DNA of 64,000 nucleotides from Alteromonas sp. ALT199 (GTDB taxonomy: Bacteria; Pseudomonadota; Gammaproteobacteria; Enterobacterales; Alteromonadaceae), in assembly GCF_018619335.1 (NCBI RefSeq), contig NZ_JAHHDX010000016.1, positions 18,295 to 82,294 of the forward strand. The letters run 5' to 3'. Below, piece by piece: positions 37,596 through 45,857 of the stretch (positions are counted from its first letter, which is position 1; every line of letters begins with the position of its first letter). The translations under genes were made by a program, and so were the position numbers. The notes beneath the pieces are model-generated. The model saw only the letters and a program-made list of their open reading frames with translations, was not told the origin of the DNA and did no database searches.

Positions 37596-38402
37596 ATGTT
37601 GAAGTTGTTTGAACACAATACGCTAAACGTTAACGACATTAGTGGAGCACAAACCGCAGTGGAGGTGAAAAAACTAAACTTATGGTTTGGTAGTAAGCAT
37701 GTGTTAAATGACATCAGCATGCGAATACCCAAAAACAAAATTACGGCGTTAATTGGTCAAAGTGGTTGCGGAAAGTCTACACTCATAAGCTGTTTTAACC
37801 GTCTTAACGACTTATATGACGGCTGCAAGTACACGGGTGAAATCATTATTGATGGTCAAAATATCAATAGTCGAAAAGTCAATGTGTCTCGCCTTAGAAC
37901 GAATGTGGGGATGGTATTTCAGCGCCCTAATCCTTTTCCTATGAGCATTTATGAGAACGTGTGCTACGGACTTAAGCTTCAAGGCGTGAAGGTTCGCAGA
38001 CATTTAGACGATGCCGTTGAAGGCGCATTAAAACAAGCCGCACTTTGGGATGAGGTAAAAGATCGTCTATTTGACTCTGCTCATATCTTATCTGGTGGTC
38101 AGCAACAGCGCTTAGTTATTGCCAGAGCATTGGCATTAAAACCTGACATTTTGCTTTTAGATGAGCCCACGTCGGCCCTCGACCCCTTAACCACGCTTTT
38201 TATTGAAGAGCTGATGGACGCACTCAAAAAGCAGTGCACCATTATTATTGTGACGCACAACATGCAACAAGCTGCGCGGGTAAGCGACTATACCGCCTTT
38301 TTCCATCAGGGCAGGCTGATAGAGTATGCAGATAGTGACACCTTGTTCACCATGCCAGATAAGAAGCAAACCGAAGACTACATAACGGGACGTTATGGAT
38401 AA
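37596..38402 (+). CDS. pstB: Phosphate ABC transporter ATPase PstB
   Basis: ATP-hydrolysing subunit of the phosphate importer, 268 residues. It shows Walker [11 protein letters not shown]-loop [16 protein letters not shown] (a PstB hallmark), signature LSGGQQQRL, Walker [13 protein letters not shown] and the switch histidine in [10 protein letters not shown]. It starts 15 bases after pstA. The stop overlaps an ATG (ATGGATAA), but the open frame there (to 38586) has no family resemblance and is not called. Confidence 0.97.
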   Translation: MLKLFEHNTLNVNDISGAQTAVEVKKLNLWFGSKHVLNDISMRIPKNKITALIGQSGCGKSTLISCFNRLNDLYDGCKYTGEIIIDGQNINSRKVNVSRLRTNVGMVFQRPNPFPMSIYENVCYGLKLQGVKVRRHLDDAVEGALKQAALWDEVKDRLFDSAHILSGGQQQRLVIARALALKPDILLLDEPTSALDPLTTLFIEELMDALKKQCTIIIVTHNMQQAARVSDYTAFFHQGRLIEYADSDTLFTMPDKKQTEDYITGRYG

Positions 38403-38573
38403 TGCAGAAATGAGTGTTAGTTCTGATATGGAGCTTTGCATCGACACTGTATTTCATCGCAGTGCTGCTGACTGCCTTGAGGGCAAAGCGGTTTGTCATA
38501 ATGACCAAACGAAAAACATTAGCACTTTATTCGAATGCTACTTACCAAGCTTAAGCCGCGAGGAGAAATCGCC

Positions 38574-39290
38574 ATGCGACAGGTAGCCTTAAATACTCAC
38601 ATCTCAGGTACATTTAACATTGAGTTAGAAAACTTGCGTAACTCGGTATTGACCATGGGCGGTGAAGTTGAACAGCAGCTGGTAGATACCTTAAAAGCGG
38701 TGAAGCACAATCACGCCGCTCTGGCTGAAAAAGTGGTGTTAAATGACTTAAAAATTAACTCCATGGAAATTCAAATTGACGAAGAGTGCTTGCGCATTAT
38801 TGCCAAGCGTCACCCTACCGCCAGTGACCTGCGTTTAATTATGACCATTTCTAAAGCCATTACCGACATTGAGCGAATGGGCGATGAAATAGAACGTATC
38901 GCCAAACTAGTAACGCGCAATAAGCTGCCAAGTTCGGATACCATTAAAAGCAGCATGCTGCTTATTGGTGAGAGGGTAGCGGCAATGATGCGCGGTACAT
39001 TCGATGCCTTTGCCCGTCAGGATGAAGCGGCGGCACTAGAAGTGTACGACCAAGACAACCGTATTGACAGTGAGTACAAGAGGTTATTGTCCTACACCAC
39101 GTCAGAAATGCAGAAAAGCACAGATGATATGCAGGATTGGCTGGATGTTTTGTGGGCTATGCGCTCGCTAGAAAGAATTGGTGATAGATGTAAAAACGTG
39201 TGTGAGTATGTGGTTTATCTCACTCGCGGTACCGATGTAAGGCATACGCCGCTGGAAAATATGCAGCAAAAACTAGAAGATTTGACGTAA
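38574..39290 (+). CDS. phoU: Phosphate signalling protein PhoU
   Basis: Cytoplasmic regulator that links the Pst importer to the PhoR kinase and restrains uptake when phosphate is plentiful. The 238-residue product has two three-helix PhoU repeats with the metal-binding type motifs ERMGDEIERIAKL and ERIGDRCKNVCEYV, the N-terminal LNTHISGTFNIELENLR and IIAKRHPTASDLRLIM, all like E. coli PhoU. ATG 38574 is chosen because GAGGAG precedes it; a frame start at 38535 lacks one. Last gene of the pst operon, 171 bases after pstB. Confidence 0.95.
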   Translation: MRQVALNTHISGTFNIELENLRNSVLTMGGEVEQQLVDTLKAVKHNHAALAEKVVLNDLKINSMEIQIDEECLRIIAKRHPTASDLRLIMTISKAITDIERMGDEIERIAKLVTRNKLPSSDTIKSSMLLIGERVAAMMRGTFDAFARQDEAAALEVYDQDNRIDSEYKRLLSYTTSEMQKSTDDMQDWLDVLWAMRSLERIGDRCKNVCEYVVYLTRGTDVRHTPLENMQQKLEDLT

Positions 39291-39356
39291 TCCTGTCCAA
39301 ATGGTCAGTGTTATTTTGCGTATCAGTAATTAAATATGATTGTTTGCGAAATTAAT

Positions 39357-39374
39357 TTGTCATAAAACTGCAAT
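39357..39374 (+). promoter_or_regulatory. Possible Pho box upstream of pit
   Basis: TTGTCAT-AAAA-CTGCAAT has one good half-site (6 of 7 to CTGTCAT) and one weaker one (5 of 7) with the proper 4-base spacer. It is about 257 bases before the transporter start and 66 after phoU. Confidence 0.4.
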
Positions 39375-39552
39375 ATTTGGTGAATTTATCATCGTATTCA
39401 AATGATTCCGCATACTTTTATCGTTTTTCGGTGATTTTCGCTATGGCTTCTATGACGATTACGTTATCATGCGCCGCAGCCAAGAACAGATCGTGCAAAA
39501 TTTAATCGAACCTTATGATAAAACACAATTTGTCTTTAACTTCATTCTCTTG

Positions 39553-39626
39553 CCCTTGGGGTGAAGGGATCATGCTACTTACTCAAGTAGCGTCCAGCCT
39601 AAATCGCGTTTAGATCGGGAGCGATT
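39553..39626 (+). promoter_or_regulatory. Leader of the phosphate transporter gene with three consecutive hairpins
   Basis: In the 340-base gap before pit three small stems follow one another: CCCTT/AAGGG (39553-39568), GCTACTT-ACTC-AAGTAGC (39574-39591) and AATCGC/GCGATT (39602-39626). The last one holds the GGGAGCG ribosome-binding site in its loop and stem, four bases before the GTG start. This could be a cis-acting translational control element; it resembles no riboswitch class I can name. The rest of the gap is AT-rich promoter-like DNA. Confidence 0.35.
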
Positions 39627-39630
39627 ATCC

Positions 39631-40902
39631 GTGGAATTTTTTGAAAGTTATGGCCTAATTCTTATAATCCTTGCCGCCGGCGTTGGTTTCGTCATGGCAT
39701 GGGGTATCGGAGCAAATGACGTTGCCAACGCAATGGGTACGTCAGTGGGTTCTAAAGCTTTAACCATAAAACAAGCCATTGTCATTGCAATGATATTTGA
39801 GTTTGCTGGCGCCTACCTCGCAGGTGGCGAAGTAACGTCTACCATTCGAAAAGGGATTATCGACTCAACCTTTTTTATAGACATACCTGAATACCTTGTA
39901 TTAGGCATGATCTCGTCATTACTTGCGGCTGGAATATGGCTAGCGGTAGCGTCGTGGTTGGGGTGGCCTGTATCTACTACGCACTCAATTATAGGTGCCA
40001 TTATCGGCTTTACGGCAACTGGCGTCAGCATGGACGCAGTAGCGTGGGACAAAGTGGGTGGTATTGTAGGTAGTTGGGTAGTAACACCTGCTATATCAGG
40101 CATCATTGCTTATCTTATCTTTATGAGCGCTCATAAGCTTATCTTCCAAACCGCAGCTCCGTTTGCCAATGCTAAACGTTATGTGCCGTTCTACATGGCA
40201 TTAGCGGGCTTCGTTATGTCGCTAGTTACCATTAAGAAAGGCCTTAAACACGTTGGTCTAGAGCTAAGTGCCGTTAACGGATATCTACTGGCGATTGCTA
40301 TTGCCGTAGCACTGGGTTTCTTGGGTAAATGGTTCATCGGCCGCATGAAATTCAGCGGTTCTGAAGATGCAGACTTACAGGCAGCAAACGTTGAAAAAGT
40401 ATTTGCGCTGCTTATGGTAGTAACTGCATGCTGTATGGCGTTTGCCCATGGCTCTAACGATGTTGCCAACGCGATTGGACCTCTTGCGGCTGTAGTAAGT
40501 GTTGTTACTAGCGGTGGTGAGATTAACTCAAGCGCAACGCTTGCTTGGTGGATTTTACCATTAGGTGGTTTAGGTATTGTTGCAGGTCTTGCTTTATTTG
40601 GTCACCGCGTTATTAAAACCATTGGTCAAGGTATCACACACTTAACGCCAAGCCGCGGCTTCGCAGCTGAACTCGCAGCAGCGTGTACGGTAGTAATTGC
40701 ATCGGGTACAGGTTTACCTATCTCAACTACGCAAACTTTAGTGGGTGCGGTTCTAGGTGTAGGTTTAGCGCGTGGTGTATCTGCACTGAACCTAGGTATT
40801 GTTAGAAATATCGTTGTGTCTTGGATTGTAACCTTGCCGGCAGGTGCACTACTTTCAATTATTTTCTTCTTTATATTGAAAGCAGCGTTTGGCGTAGCTT
40901 AG
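39631..40902 (+). CDS. pitA: Inorganic phosphate transporter, PiT family
   Basis: Low-affinity phosphate carrier, proton-, sodium- or metal-coupled, in the inner membrane. The 423-residue product has about 10-12 helices and the duplicated PiT signature: GANDVANAMGTSVGSKALT near residue 28 and GSNDVANAIGPLAAV near 275, plus the paired WPVSTTHSIIGAIIG and LPISTTQTLVGAVLG. The start is GTG, with GGGAGCG nearby inside a hairpin. Many bacteria place a PhoU-like DUF47 gene before pit; here the true phoU of the pst operon takes that position. A strong bidirectional terminator follows. Confidence 0.93.
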   Translation: MEFFESYGLILIILAAGVGFVMAWGIGANDVANAMGTSVGSKALTIKQAIVIAMIFEFAGAYLAGGEVTSTIRKGIIDSTFFIDIPEYLVLGMISSLLAAGIWLAVASWLGWPVSTTHSIIGAIIGFTATGVSMDAVAWDKVGGIVGSWVVTPAISGIIAYLIFMSAHKLIFQTAAPFANAKRYVPFYMALAGFVMSLVTIKKGLKHVGLELSAVNGYLLAIAIAVALGFLGKWFIGRMKFSGSEDADLQAANVEKVFALLMVVTACCMAFAHGSNDVANAIGPLAAVVSVVTSGGEINSSATLAWWILPLGGLGIVAGLALFGHRVIKTIGQGITHLTPSRGFAAELAAACTVVIASGTGLPISTTQTLVGAVLGVGLARGVSALNLGIVRNIVVSWIVTLPAGALLSIIFFFILKAAFGVA

Positions 40903-40926
40903 TAAGCTAACCTTATTGTTATATTC

Positions 40927-40961
40927 AAAAAGGCCGCGCTTCAATGAAGCGCGGCCTTTTT
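40927..40961. terminator. Bidirectional terminator between pit and the universal stress protein gene
   Basis: Perfect 16-base arms AAAAAGGCCGCGCTTC and GAAGCGCGGCCTTTTT around an AAT loop serve both convergent genes. Confidence 0.9.
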
Positions 40962-40989
40962 GATTTAAGTCGATAGTCAATTAACCGTA

Positions 40990-41967
40990 TTAACCTCGTG
41001 AAATTGGCGACTCAAATCCTCTTGGTTTAACACCCACCACAGCACATTTTAACTGGTGGATGGTTTCTTCTGCAGTATCACCCATAATGTAACCTGGCAC
41101 GCCTAGACGAGATACTGTACCCATAACAATTACATCTGTATCTAGCGATGTGGTTGTGGCAGCAATCTCCCGACGTGGGTAGCCGTGCACAATGTGGTTC
41201 TTAGGCTGTAGGTATTCCCAAACATTGTCATCAAGTTCATCAGAAAGTTCAGAAAGTAGCTTCTCTAATTCCTTTTCACGCTCAGCGTGAATTTTCGCTA
41301 GATCAGTTTCCATTCTGTCGTTATCGACGGTAATAAAGCCATCTCTGGCTATATTTTCAGGTACCGCATCAAACACGTGAACAATATGCAGCTGGGCAAA
41401 TTCTAATAAGGCTATTTGGCTAGCGTGTCGCAATATATCGCGATTAAGGTCGCGTCTTATTGAAACCTCGTGGTTCGGGTAATGATAGTTAAGATCTAGT
41501 GCGGCTACTACGTTCTTGTATTGGCTGCGAGGCTTGTGGTTTATCACCCACAAAGGGCAGGGGCATTTGCGAAACAGCTGCATATCCAAACTGCCAAACA
41601 GTTTGTCCAAAAAGCTTTCTTCTGCTCGCTTTATGACTAAGTCGATATTGTTAGTCATTACATAGCGAACGATATCAATTAACGGGTGCCCCACAGTTAC
41701 TGCTGTCGACACTTCATATTGTTTACTCCAGCTTTCAGCCTGCTGCTTCAACCAAACCTGAGCCTGAGTTTCCATGGTTTGCTGAGAGTCCACGTAAGAG
41801 AATGACTCCATGACCATACTCGCATTAGGCGGTAGTGATTCTAAAGAAAGCATAACAGTAAGCGAGGCTTGGTGAGCTTTGGCGATATGCAGTGCTTGAG
41901 CAACTGTGTCATCTTGACGATGTGAGTCGCTCAACACACATAAAATGTTTTTATAATGTCCTTTCAT
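40990..41967 (-). CDS. uspE: Tandem universal stress protein, UspE-like
   Basis: Cytoplasmic stress protein of 325 residues formed of two Usp domains (about 1-155 and 165-315), as in E. coli UspE (316). The first begins YKNILCVLSDSHRQDDTVAQAL; the second begins YKNVVAALDLN and ends in an ATP-loop-like VIVMGTVSRLGVPGYIMGDTAE. Members help cells survive growth arrest and oxidative or DNA damage; no exact biochemical reaction is known. GAGGGCAG precedes the ATG. It stands alone between pit and oxyR. Confidence 0.88.
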   Translation of the reverse strand: MKGHYKNILCVLSDSHRQDDTVAQALHIAKAHQASLTVMLSLESLPPNASMVMESFSYVDSQQTMETQAQVWLKQQAESWSKQYEVSTAVTVGHPLIDIVRYVMTNNIDLVIKRAEESFLDKLFGSLDMQLFRKCPCPLWVINHKPRSQYKNVVAALDLNYHYPNHEVSIRRDLNRDILRHASQIALLEFAQLHIVHVFDAVPENIARDGFITVDNDRMETDLAKIHAEREKELEKLLSELSDELDDNVWEYLQPKNHIVHGYPRREIAATTTSLDTDVIVMGTVSRLGVPGYIMGDTAEETIHQLKCAVVGVKPRGFESPISRG

Positions 41968-42140
41968 ACTGCCCTCAATAGTGGTTCGCTTTATTGACTG
42001 AATGATACAAGAGCGTGTCTTACTTCGCTGTAAAAAAACGTGATAATTAACATACTTTCTTAATCCTAACGCTACTTATAAGGGCTTTCCAGCGGGAAAC
42101 TATAAATTCTTAAAAGGTTCTTATTAATTGAAGGGCTGCA

Positions 42141-42218
42141 GTGAATGTCTATACGCTGCTTGAAATAGTAGACGGTAGTACAAGTTACGTGGAGGTTACA
42201 GCGCTAGGCTGTATTTAA
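42141..42218 (+). CDS. Candidate 25-codon ORF in the oxyR upstream region
   Basis: A GTG at 42141, five bases after a GAAGGG site, opens a 25-codon frame that begins MNVYTLLEIVDG and ends ALGCI before TAA, 60 bases ahead of oxyR. The composition looks protein-like, but the frame is short enough to arise by chance. It could be a leader peptide. The rest of the 311-base usp-oxyR gap shows nothing identifiable. Confidence 0.2.
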   Translation: MNVYTLLEIVDGSTSYVEVTALGCI

Positions 42219-42278
42219 TCTTTATGTTAGATTAATCCAATATTTTCTAATCCCTTTTTGAATAATAGTGAGATATCC

Positions 42279-43187
42279 ATGAAATGGCCTAATCTTAAGC
42301 ACCTGCACTATTTGGTGACGCTACATCAAGAGCAGCATTTTCACCGAGCAGCCCAGCGCTGTAATGTAAGTCAGTCAACATTGAGTACTGCCATTCAAAA
42401 TTTAGAGGAACACTTTGGAAGCCAGCTTCTTGAACGTGAACATAAAACGTTTGTGTTCACCTCATTAGGTTTGGATATTGTTGAGCGCAGCAAAATGCTC
42501 CTTCAAGAAGCCGGCGAGCTTGTTGAGTATGCGCAAAACGCGGGTAACTGGCAGCGAGGCACGTTAAAGCTAGGTGTTATACCAACAATAGCGCCGTTTT
42601 TATTTGAAGGCATGTTGGGAGCGTTTTCTGCATTTCTACCTGAGATCAATTTAGAAATGCAGGAAGACACCACCGAGAAGTTGCTACAGCAATTGACTGA
42701 CGGTCGATTAGACTTACTGATCTTAGCGCTGCCAATGGACACCCCTGGGTGCAAACAAATGGTCTTGGGGCACGACCCGTTTCACCTTATTGCTCATGAA
42801 GATATGGCCGAGCAACTGCCCAACCCTGTCGATATCTCTACCTTGCCTAAAAAGAGTATTTTCTTACTTCAGCAAGAACACTGTATGACAGGCCACGCCG
42901 TAAGCGCATGTAACCTTCAACATAGCGACCAGATTAGCAGCGTGGCAGCAAGCAGTCTGTACACCTTGGTGCAATTGGCGAATAGCAAAATGGGCTACAC
43001 CTTTTTGCCTGAACTTGCGATCAATCAATCCATTCTTGAGCACACCGGTCTTAAGAGCTTCCCGGCAGAAGAACAGGGCTTTAGAGAGATTGGTCTAGTA
43101 TGGCGTTCAGGCACAACTCGTATGCAGCTGTTTCGTCGTATAGGTGAAATTATTTCGCCTCTGTTGCCAAAGCCAACTTTAAAATAA
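42279..43187 (+). CDS. oxyR: Hydrogen-peroxide-sensing LysR-type regulator OxyR
   Basis: DNA-binding activator of peroxide defence genes. The 302-residue product has the LysR helix-turn-helix (HFHRAAQRCNVSQSTLSTAIQNLEE) and a substrate-domain core. In E. coli OxyR, C199 and C208 form the disulfide on oxidation; here C202 and C211 (CMTGHAVSAC) have the same nine-residue spacing and setting, so peroxide sensing is likely retained. ATG 42279 matches the family start; a TTG at 42258 would add seven residues. No catalase or ahp gene adjoins it, but ohr and peroxiredoxin genes lie within 9 kb. Confidence 0.9.
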   Translation: MKWPNLKHLHYLVTLHQEQHFHRAAQRCNVSQSTLSTAIQNLEEHFGSQLLEREHKTFVFTSLGLDIVERSKMLLQEAGELVEYAQNAGNWQRGTLKLGVIPTIAPFLFEGMLGAFSAFLPEINLEMQEDTTEKLLQQLTDGRLDLLILALPMDTPGCKQMVLGHDPFHLIAHEDMAEQLPNPVDISTLPKKSIFLLQQEHCMTGHAVSACNLQHSDQISSVAASSLYTLVQLANSKMGYTFLPELAINQSILEHTGLKSFPAEEQGFREIGLVWRSGTTRMQLFRRIGEIISPLLPKPTLK

Positions 43188-43225
43188 CGCTTGCGCTGAA
43201 GGCGCAGTTTTTAGCCTTTCATTTA

Positions 43226-43258
43226 AAACGGTTGAACGCGTGCGTTCAGCCGTTTTTT
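43226..43258 (+). terminator. Terminator of oxyR
   Basis: AAACGGTTGAACGC and GCGTTCAGCCGTTT arms (one mismatch) are followed by TTT, about 40 bases after the oxyR stop. Confidence 0.75.
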
Positions 43259-43298
43259 GTTGGTAACAATAGTTATTCTTTTACCTTGCTTAGAGCTC

Positions 43299-43354
43299 TT
43301 CAATCTCATTTTTTCAACCTCACTTCTTCAATCTGATATTTTGAACCTGACTTC
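43299..43354 (+). repeat. Four tandem 14-bp repeats upstream of the ECF sigma operon
   Basis: Four contiguous units follow the pattern TTCAAYCTSAYTTY: TTCAATCTCATTTT, TTCAACCTCACTTC, TTCAATCTGATATT and TTGAACCTGACTTC. Taken as two 28-base units they agree at 24 positions, and all four differences are complementary swaps (C/G or T/A). The last unit contains GAACCT, similar to the -35 elements used by ECF sigma factors, but no convincing -10 follows. This sits in the 302-base gap between oxyR and the sigma gene. Confidence 0.5.
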
Positions 43355-43489
43355 TTTATTCGAATCCAGTCTCCATTACGGTGATACTGAGCTTACATAG
43401 ACATTTATTTTTAAAATAAACAAACTTTTTTGCAAAGCTTATCGACTTAATGGTTAAGTAAAAAAATAGAGCGTAAAACGGGGAATGGC

Positions 43490-44020
43490 GTGTTTAAAAA
43501 ACGAGATGAGAAACTCGTGGAACAGGCATTAAAGGGCAATAAAAAAGCGTGGTTTACGCTTATCTCTCGCTACGAAACCGCAATGTATCAATACGGTATT
43601 CGAATGACGGGAAATAGCCATGATGCAGCAGATTTAATGCAGGAGATTTTTATCTCTGTGTTTCGCAGCCTTGCCTGTTTTAAAGGAAAGGGCAGTTTTA
43701 AAAGCTGGCTCTATCGTATTGCCCACTGTCGCTGTGTTGAGTTGTATCGCAAGCGAAAACCGCACACAGATATCGACGACATACAAGCGCCACTTTGTGA
43801 TACGCCGTGCCCTGAAATGCAGCTTTATAGTGATAGGGAAAGTAGAGCGTTAACGCAGGCCATGCAAACCTTACCTTTAGGCCAAAAAGCTGTGGTGGAG
43901 TTGAAATTCTTCGGCCATTTCACATTTGAAGAAATTGCACAGCAAATGGATATCTCAGTTAATACCGCCAAGTCGCGACTTTACGCAGCCTTGGCAAAAT
44001 TGAAGTTGGAGTTGGAATAA
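43490..44020 (+). CDS. ECF-subfamily RNA polymerase sigma factor
   Basis: Small sigma-70 family factor of 176 residues that redirects RNA polymerase to a specific set of promoters. Region 2 is clear (WFTLISRYETAMYQYGIRMTGNSHDAADLMQEIFISVFRS, read in parts; SFKSWLYRIAHCRCVELYRKRKP), and region 4 follows (LPLGQKAVVELKFFGHFTFEEIAQQMDISVNTAKSRLY). No extra C-terminal domain. It starts with GTG after GGGGA. The stop overlaps the ATG of the next gene by one base, the usual sigma/anti-sigma coupling. Confidence 0.92.
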   Translation: MFKKRDEKLVEQALKGNKKAWFTLISRYETAMYQYGIRMTGNSHDAADLMQEIFISVFRSLACFKGKGSFKSWLYRIAHCRCVELYRKRKPHTDIDDIQAPLCDTPCPEMQLYSDRESRALTQAMQTLPLGQKAVVELKFFGHFTFEEIAQQMDISVNTAKSRLYAALAKLKLELE

Positions 44021-44778
44021 TGACCTTATATGACAAAGAAGCCTTATTCTCAGCTTATCTGAACAACTCGCTTACTAGCGAGCAAGAGAAGCAGTTTAAA
44101 GCGCTGTGTGAGTCAGATGATAAATTCGCACAGGTGATAGAAAATAGCGTTCGTTTTAGCAACGCAAGTTCAAACTTCGTTGCCCCAGCACTTCCACCGT
44201 GGGGCAAAGAACGGATCTTCTTCAAGAAAGATGAACCACGTTCGCTTTGGTCTTGGTTTAACTTGCCAGCGTGCGCCATGGCCATGTCAGCGTGTGCGCT
44301 ATTAGCCGTTCTTACTGGTGCAAAACTCACATATAGCGATAACAAAGTAGCACTTACGTTATTAAACAATAGTTCAAGCAGCGTCGATGAAATGGTTGAC
44401 CAACGGGTTACACAAGAAGTTGCCAAAGCATTAGGTGAACAACGTGACTTCTATCAACAAGCAAACCAAACACTTTTCAAAGAGTATGCTCATGCGCTAT
44501 CTACTCAACAGCAACAAAGCAGTGCGGAACTTACCAAGTACTTATTAGCGTCGAGCCGAGAAGAGCGCAAGCATGACTTCGCTGAGCTTATTAAATTTAT
44601 TAACGAGCAGCGAATTGATGATCAGCGATTCTACGCACGCCAATTTACGCGTCTTCAAGATGAAATCGATGATATTGAAATAGGGTACAGCGCGGTAAAT
44701 TTGCCGAACAGCCGGTCAGGCGTGTCATCAACAATACCGTACGCCACAAACAATCCACAGTCTTCGCTAGATGACTAA
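44020..44778 (+). CDS. Probable membrane anti-sigma factor
   Basis: 252 residues, translationally coupled to the ECF sigma gene. The N-terminal cytoplasmic part (about 1-80; YDKEALFSAYLNNSLTSEQEKQFKALCESDDKF) has the layout of a short anti-sigma domain. One helix (about 86-107, LPACAMAMSACALLAVLTGA) is followed by a Gln-rich, helical, probably coiled-coil periplasmic region and a Ser/Asn-rich tail. It has no zinc-binding HxxxCxxC motif. I infer an anti-sigma role from position and layout; I do not recognise the family by sequence. Confidence 0.7.
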   Translation: MTLYDKEALFSAYLNNSLTSEQEKQFKALCESDDKFAQVIENSVRFSNASSNFVAPALPPWGKERIFFKKDEPRSLWSWFNLPACAMAMSACALLAVLTGAKLTYSDNKVALTLLNNSSSSVDEMVDQRVTQEVAKALGEQRDFYQQANQTLFKEYAHALSTQQQQSSAELTKYLLASSREERKHDFAELIKFINEQRIDDQRFYARQFTRLQDEIDDIEIGYSAVNLPNSRSGVSSTIPYATNNPQSSLDD

Positions 44779-44795
44779 TGTAACTAGGTGAAATT

Positions 44796-45737
44796 ATGAA
44801 ACAATTATTATCTGCTTTACTACTTTGCTCAGCTGCTAGCGGCCTTGCAAGTGCACAAACCGCGCAAAAATATGACACGCTATCGAACGAGTTAGAAATA
44901 ATGTCAGGGGTGCTTAAAACGTCCCTACGACAAAATGCTGCTACAGATACCTGGAGAGTGAGTCACATTGAAACTAGTTATTTAGCGGGGCAGGGGGCAG
45001 TGTTTACTTTTTCGGTAAGGGGGAAAAGTGGTAATTGGGTACGAGAAATTGAATCCTTGGTAGAAGGTTTGGTTGGCGCAGTGCCACCGGCTCCGCCTGC
45101 ACCTCCGGTTTCTGCGGCAAACTCGTTTAGCGATGTGGATGATATTGTATTTGAGGCCGCGAGGGAGTGGGAAGCCTACGCAGAAGAGACGAGTCACCGT
45201 TTTTCCCAAGCGTTTTCTGATAACAACAATCGCTTACGGGACTTACGTAACATGCAGCGCGAGCTTGCTTGGGAAGCAAGAGAAGTAGAGCGAGAACTGC
45301 GAGATATCACGTTCGAATTGCGTCACGCTGACGAAGCGCGAAAAAAGGAATTACTTACGCAAAAAGAGCAGTATGGTGAGCAGCTTGAGGAATTAGAAGC
45401 GAAAGAAAAAAGTATGAAGGATGAGCTTAAAGCAATTGAGAAGAAGCAAGAAAAGCAGATGGAGGCACGTAAAGCTGAGCAACAGCAGGCTCGCAAAACG
45501 TTTTTAGCCGGTTTCGAATCTGGCATGAGTGAGAGTTTATGCCGATTCGGGTCTGGTCTTCGCGGTTTGCCTGAAAATGAACACCTCAGCATGGTACTTA
45601 AGGATTTTGAAATTGACGAAAGTCGAGAGCGTAGGGACCGAATTTATGTATTTACTCGTGCCGATATAGTACGTTGCGTTCAAGAAAAAATAGACGCAAA
45701 TAAGCTTCTCACCAACGCTAACATTTATCAGTTTTGA
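44796..45737 (+). CDS. Exported coiled-coil protein, third gene of the ECF operon
   Basis: Not recognised. 313 residues with a signal peptide (LLSALLLCSAASGLASA). A first domain (about 22-95) has the strand-like SHIETSYLAGQGAVFTFSVRG. A Pro-rich linker (VPPAPPAPPVS) and a long charged coiled coil (about 125-235; WEAREVERELRDITFELRHADEARKKELL, read in parts, with many KE/EE heptads) follow, then a C-terminal segment with two cysteines (SLCRFGSGLRGLP, DIVRCVQEK). AGGTGA precedes the ATG, 17 bases after the anti-sigma gene. The operon suggests an envelope-stress sensor or effector. Confidence 0.7.
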   Translation: MKQLLSALLLCSAASGLASAQTAQKYDTLSNELEIMSGVLKTSLRQNAATDTWRVSHIETSYLAGQGAVFTFSVRGKSGNWVREIESLVEGLVGAVPPAPPAPPVSAANSFSDVDDIVFEAAREWEAYAEETSHRFSQAFSDNNNRLRDLRNMQRELAWEAREVERELRDITFELRHADEARKKELLTQKEQYGEQLEELEAKEKSMKDELKAIEKKQEKQMEARKAEQQQARKTFLAGFESGMSESLCRFGSGLRGLPENEHLSMVLKDFEIDESRERRDRIYVFTRADIVRCVQEKIDANKLLTNANIYQF

Positions 45738-45810
45738 GCAGAAAAACATGACGCTATGAGTTGCGATTAGCCCTGTTACTTGTAAACGCTTTGCGCTATT
45801 AAACAAAAGG

Positions 45811-45851
45811 TGCGCCTTTCTTAGCTTCATTGTCAACAAAGGCGCATTTTT
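45811..45851. terminator. Terminator between the ECF operon and the convergent phosphatase gene
   Basis: TGCGCCTTT (45811-45819) and AAAGGCGCA (45838-45846) are followed by TTTTT on the plus strand. Confidence 0.7.
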
Positions 45852-45857
45852 AATGAC

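Noticed and set aside
38395..38586. Open frame of 63 codons starting on the pstB stop and running into phoU
   Set aside because: It has an overlapping ATG but no family resemblance, and it overlaps the phoU ribosome-binding site and start; composition is unremarkable.
40201..40260. Possible frameshift in the middle of pit
   Set aside because: The frame is continuous through both PiT signature repeats and the length is normal.
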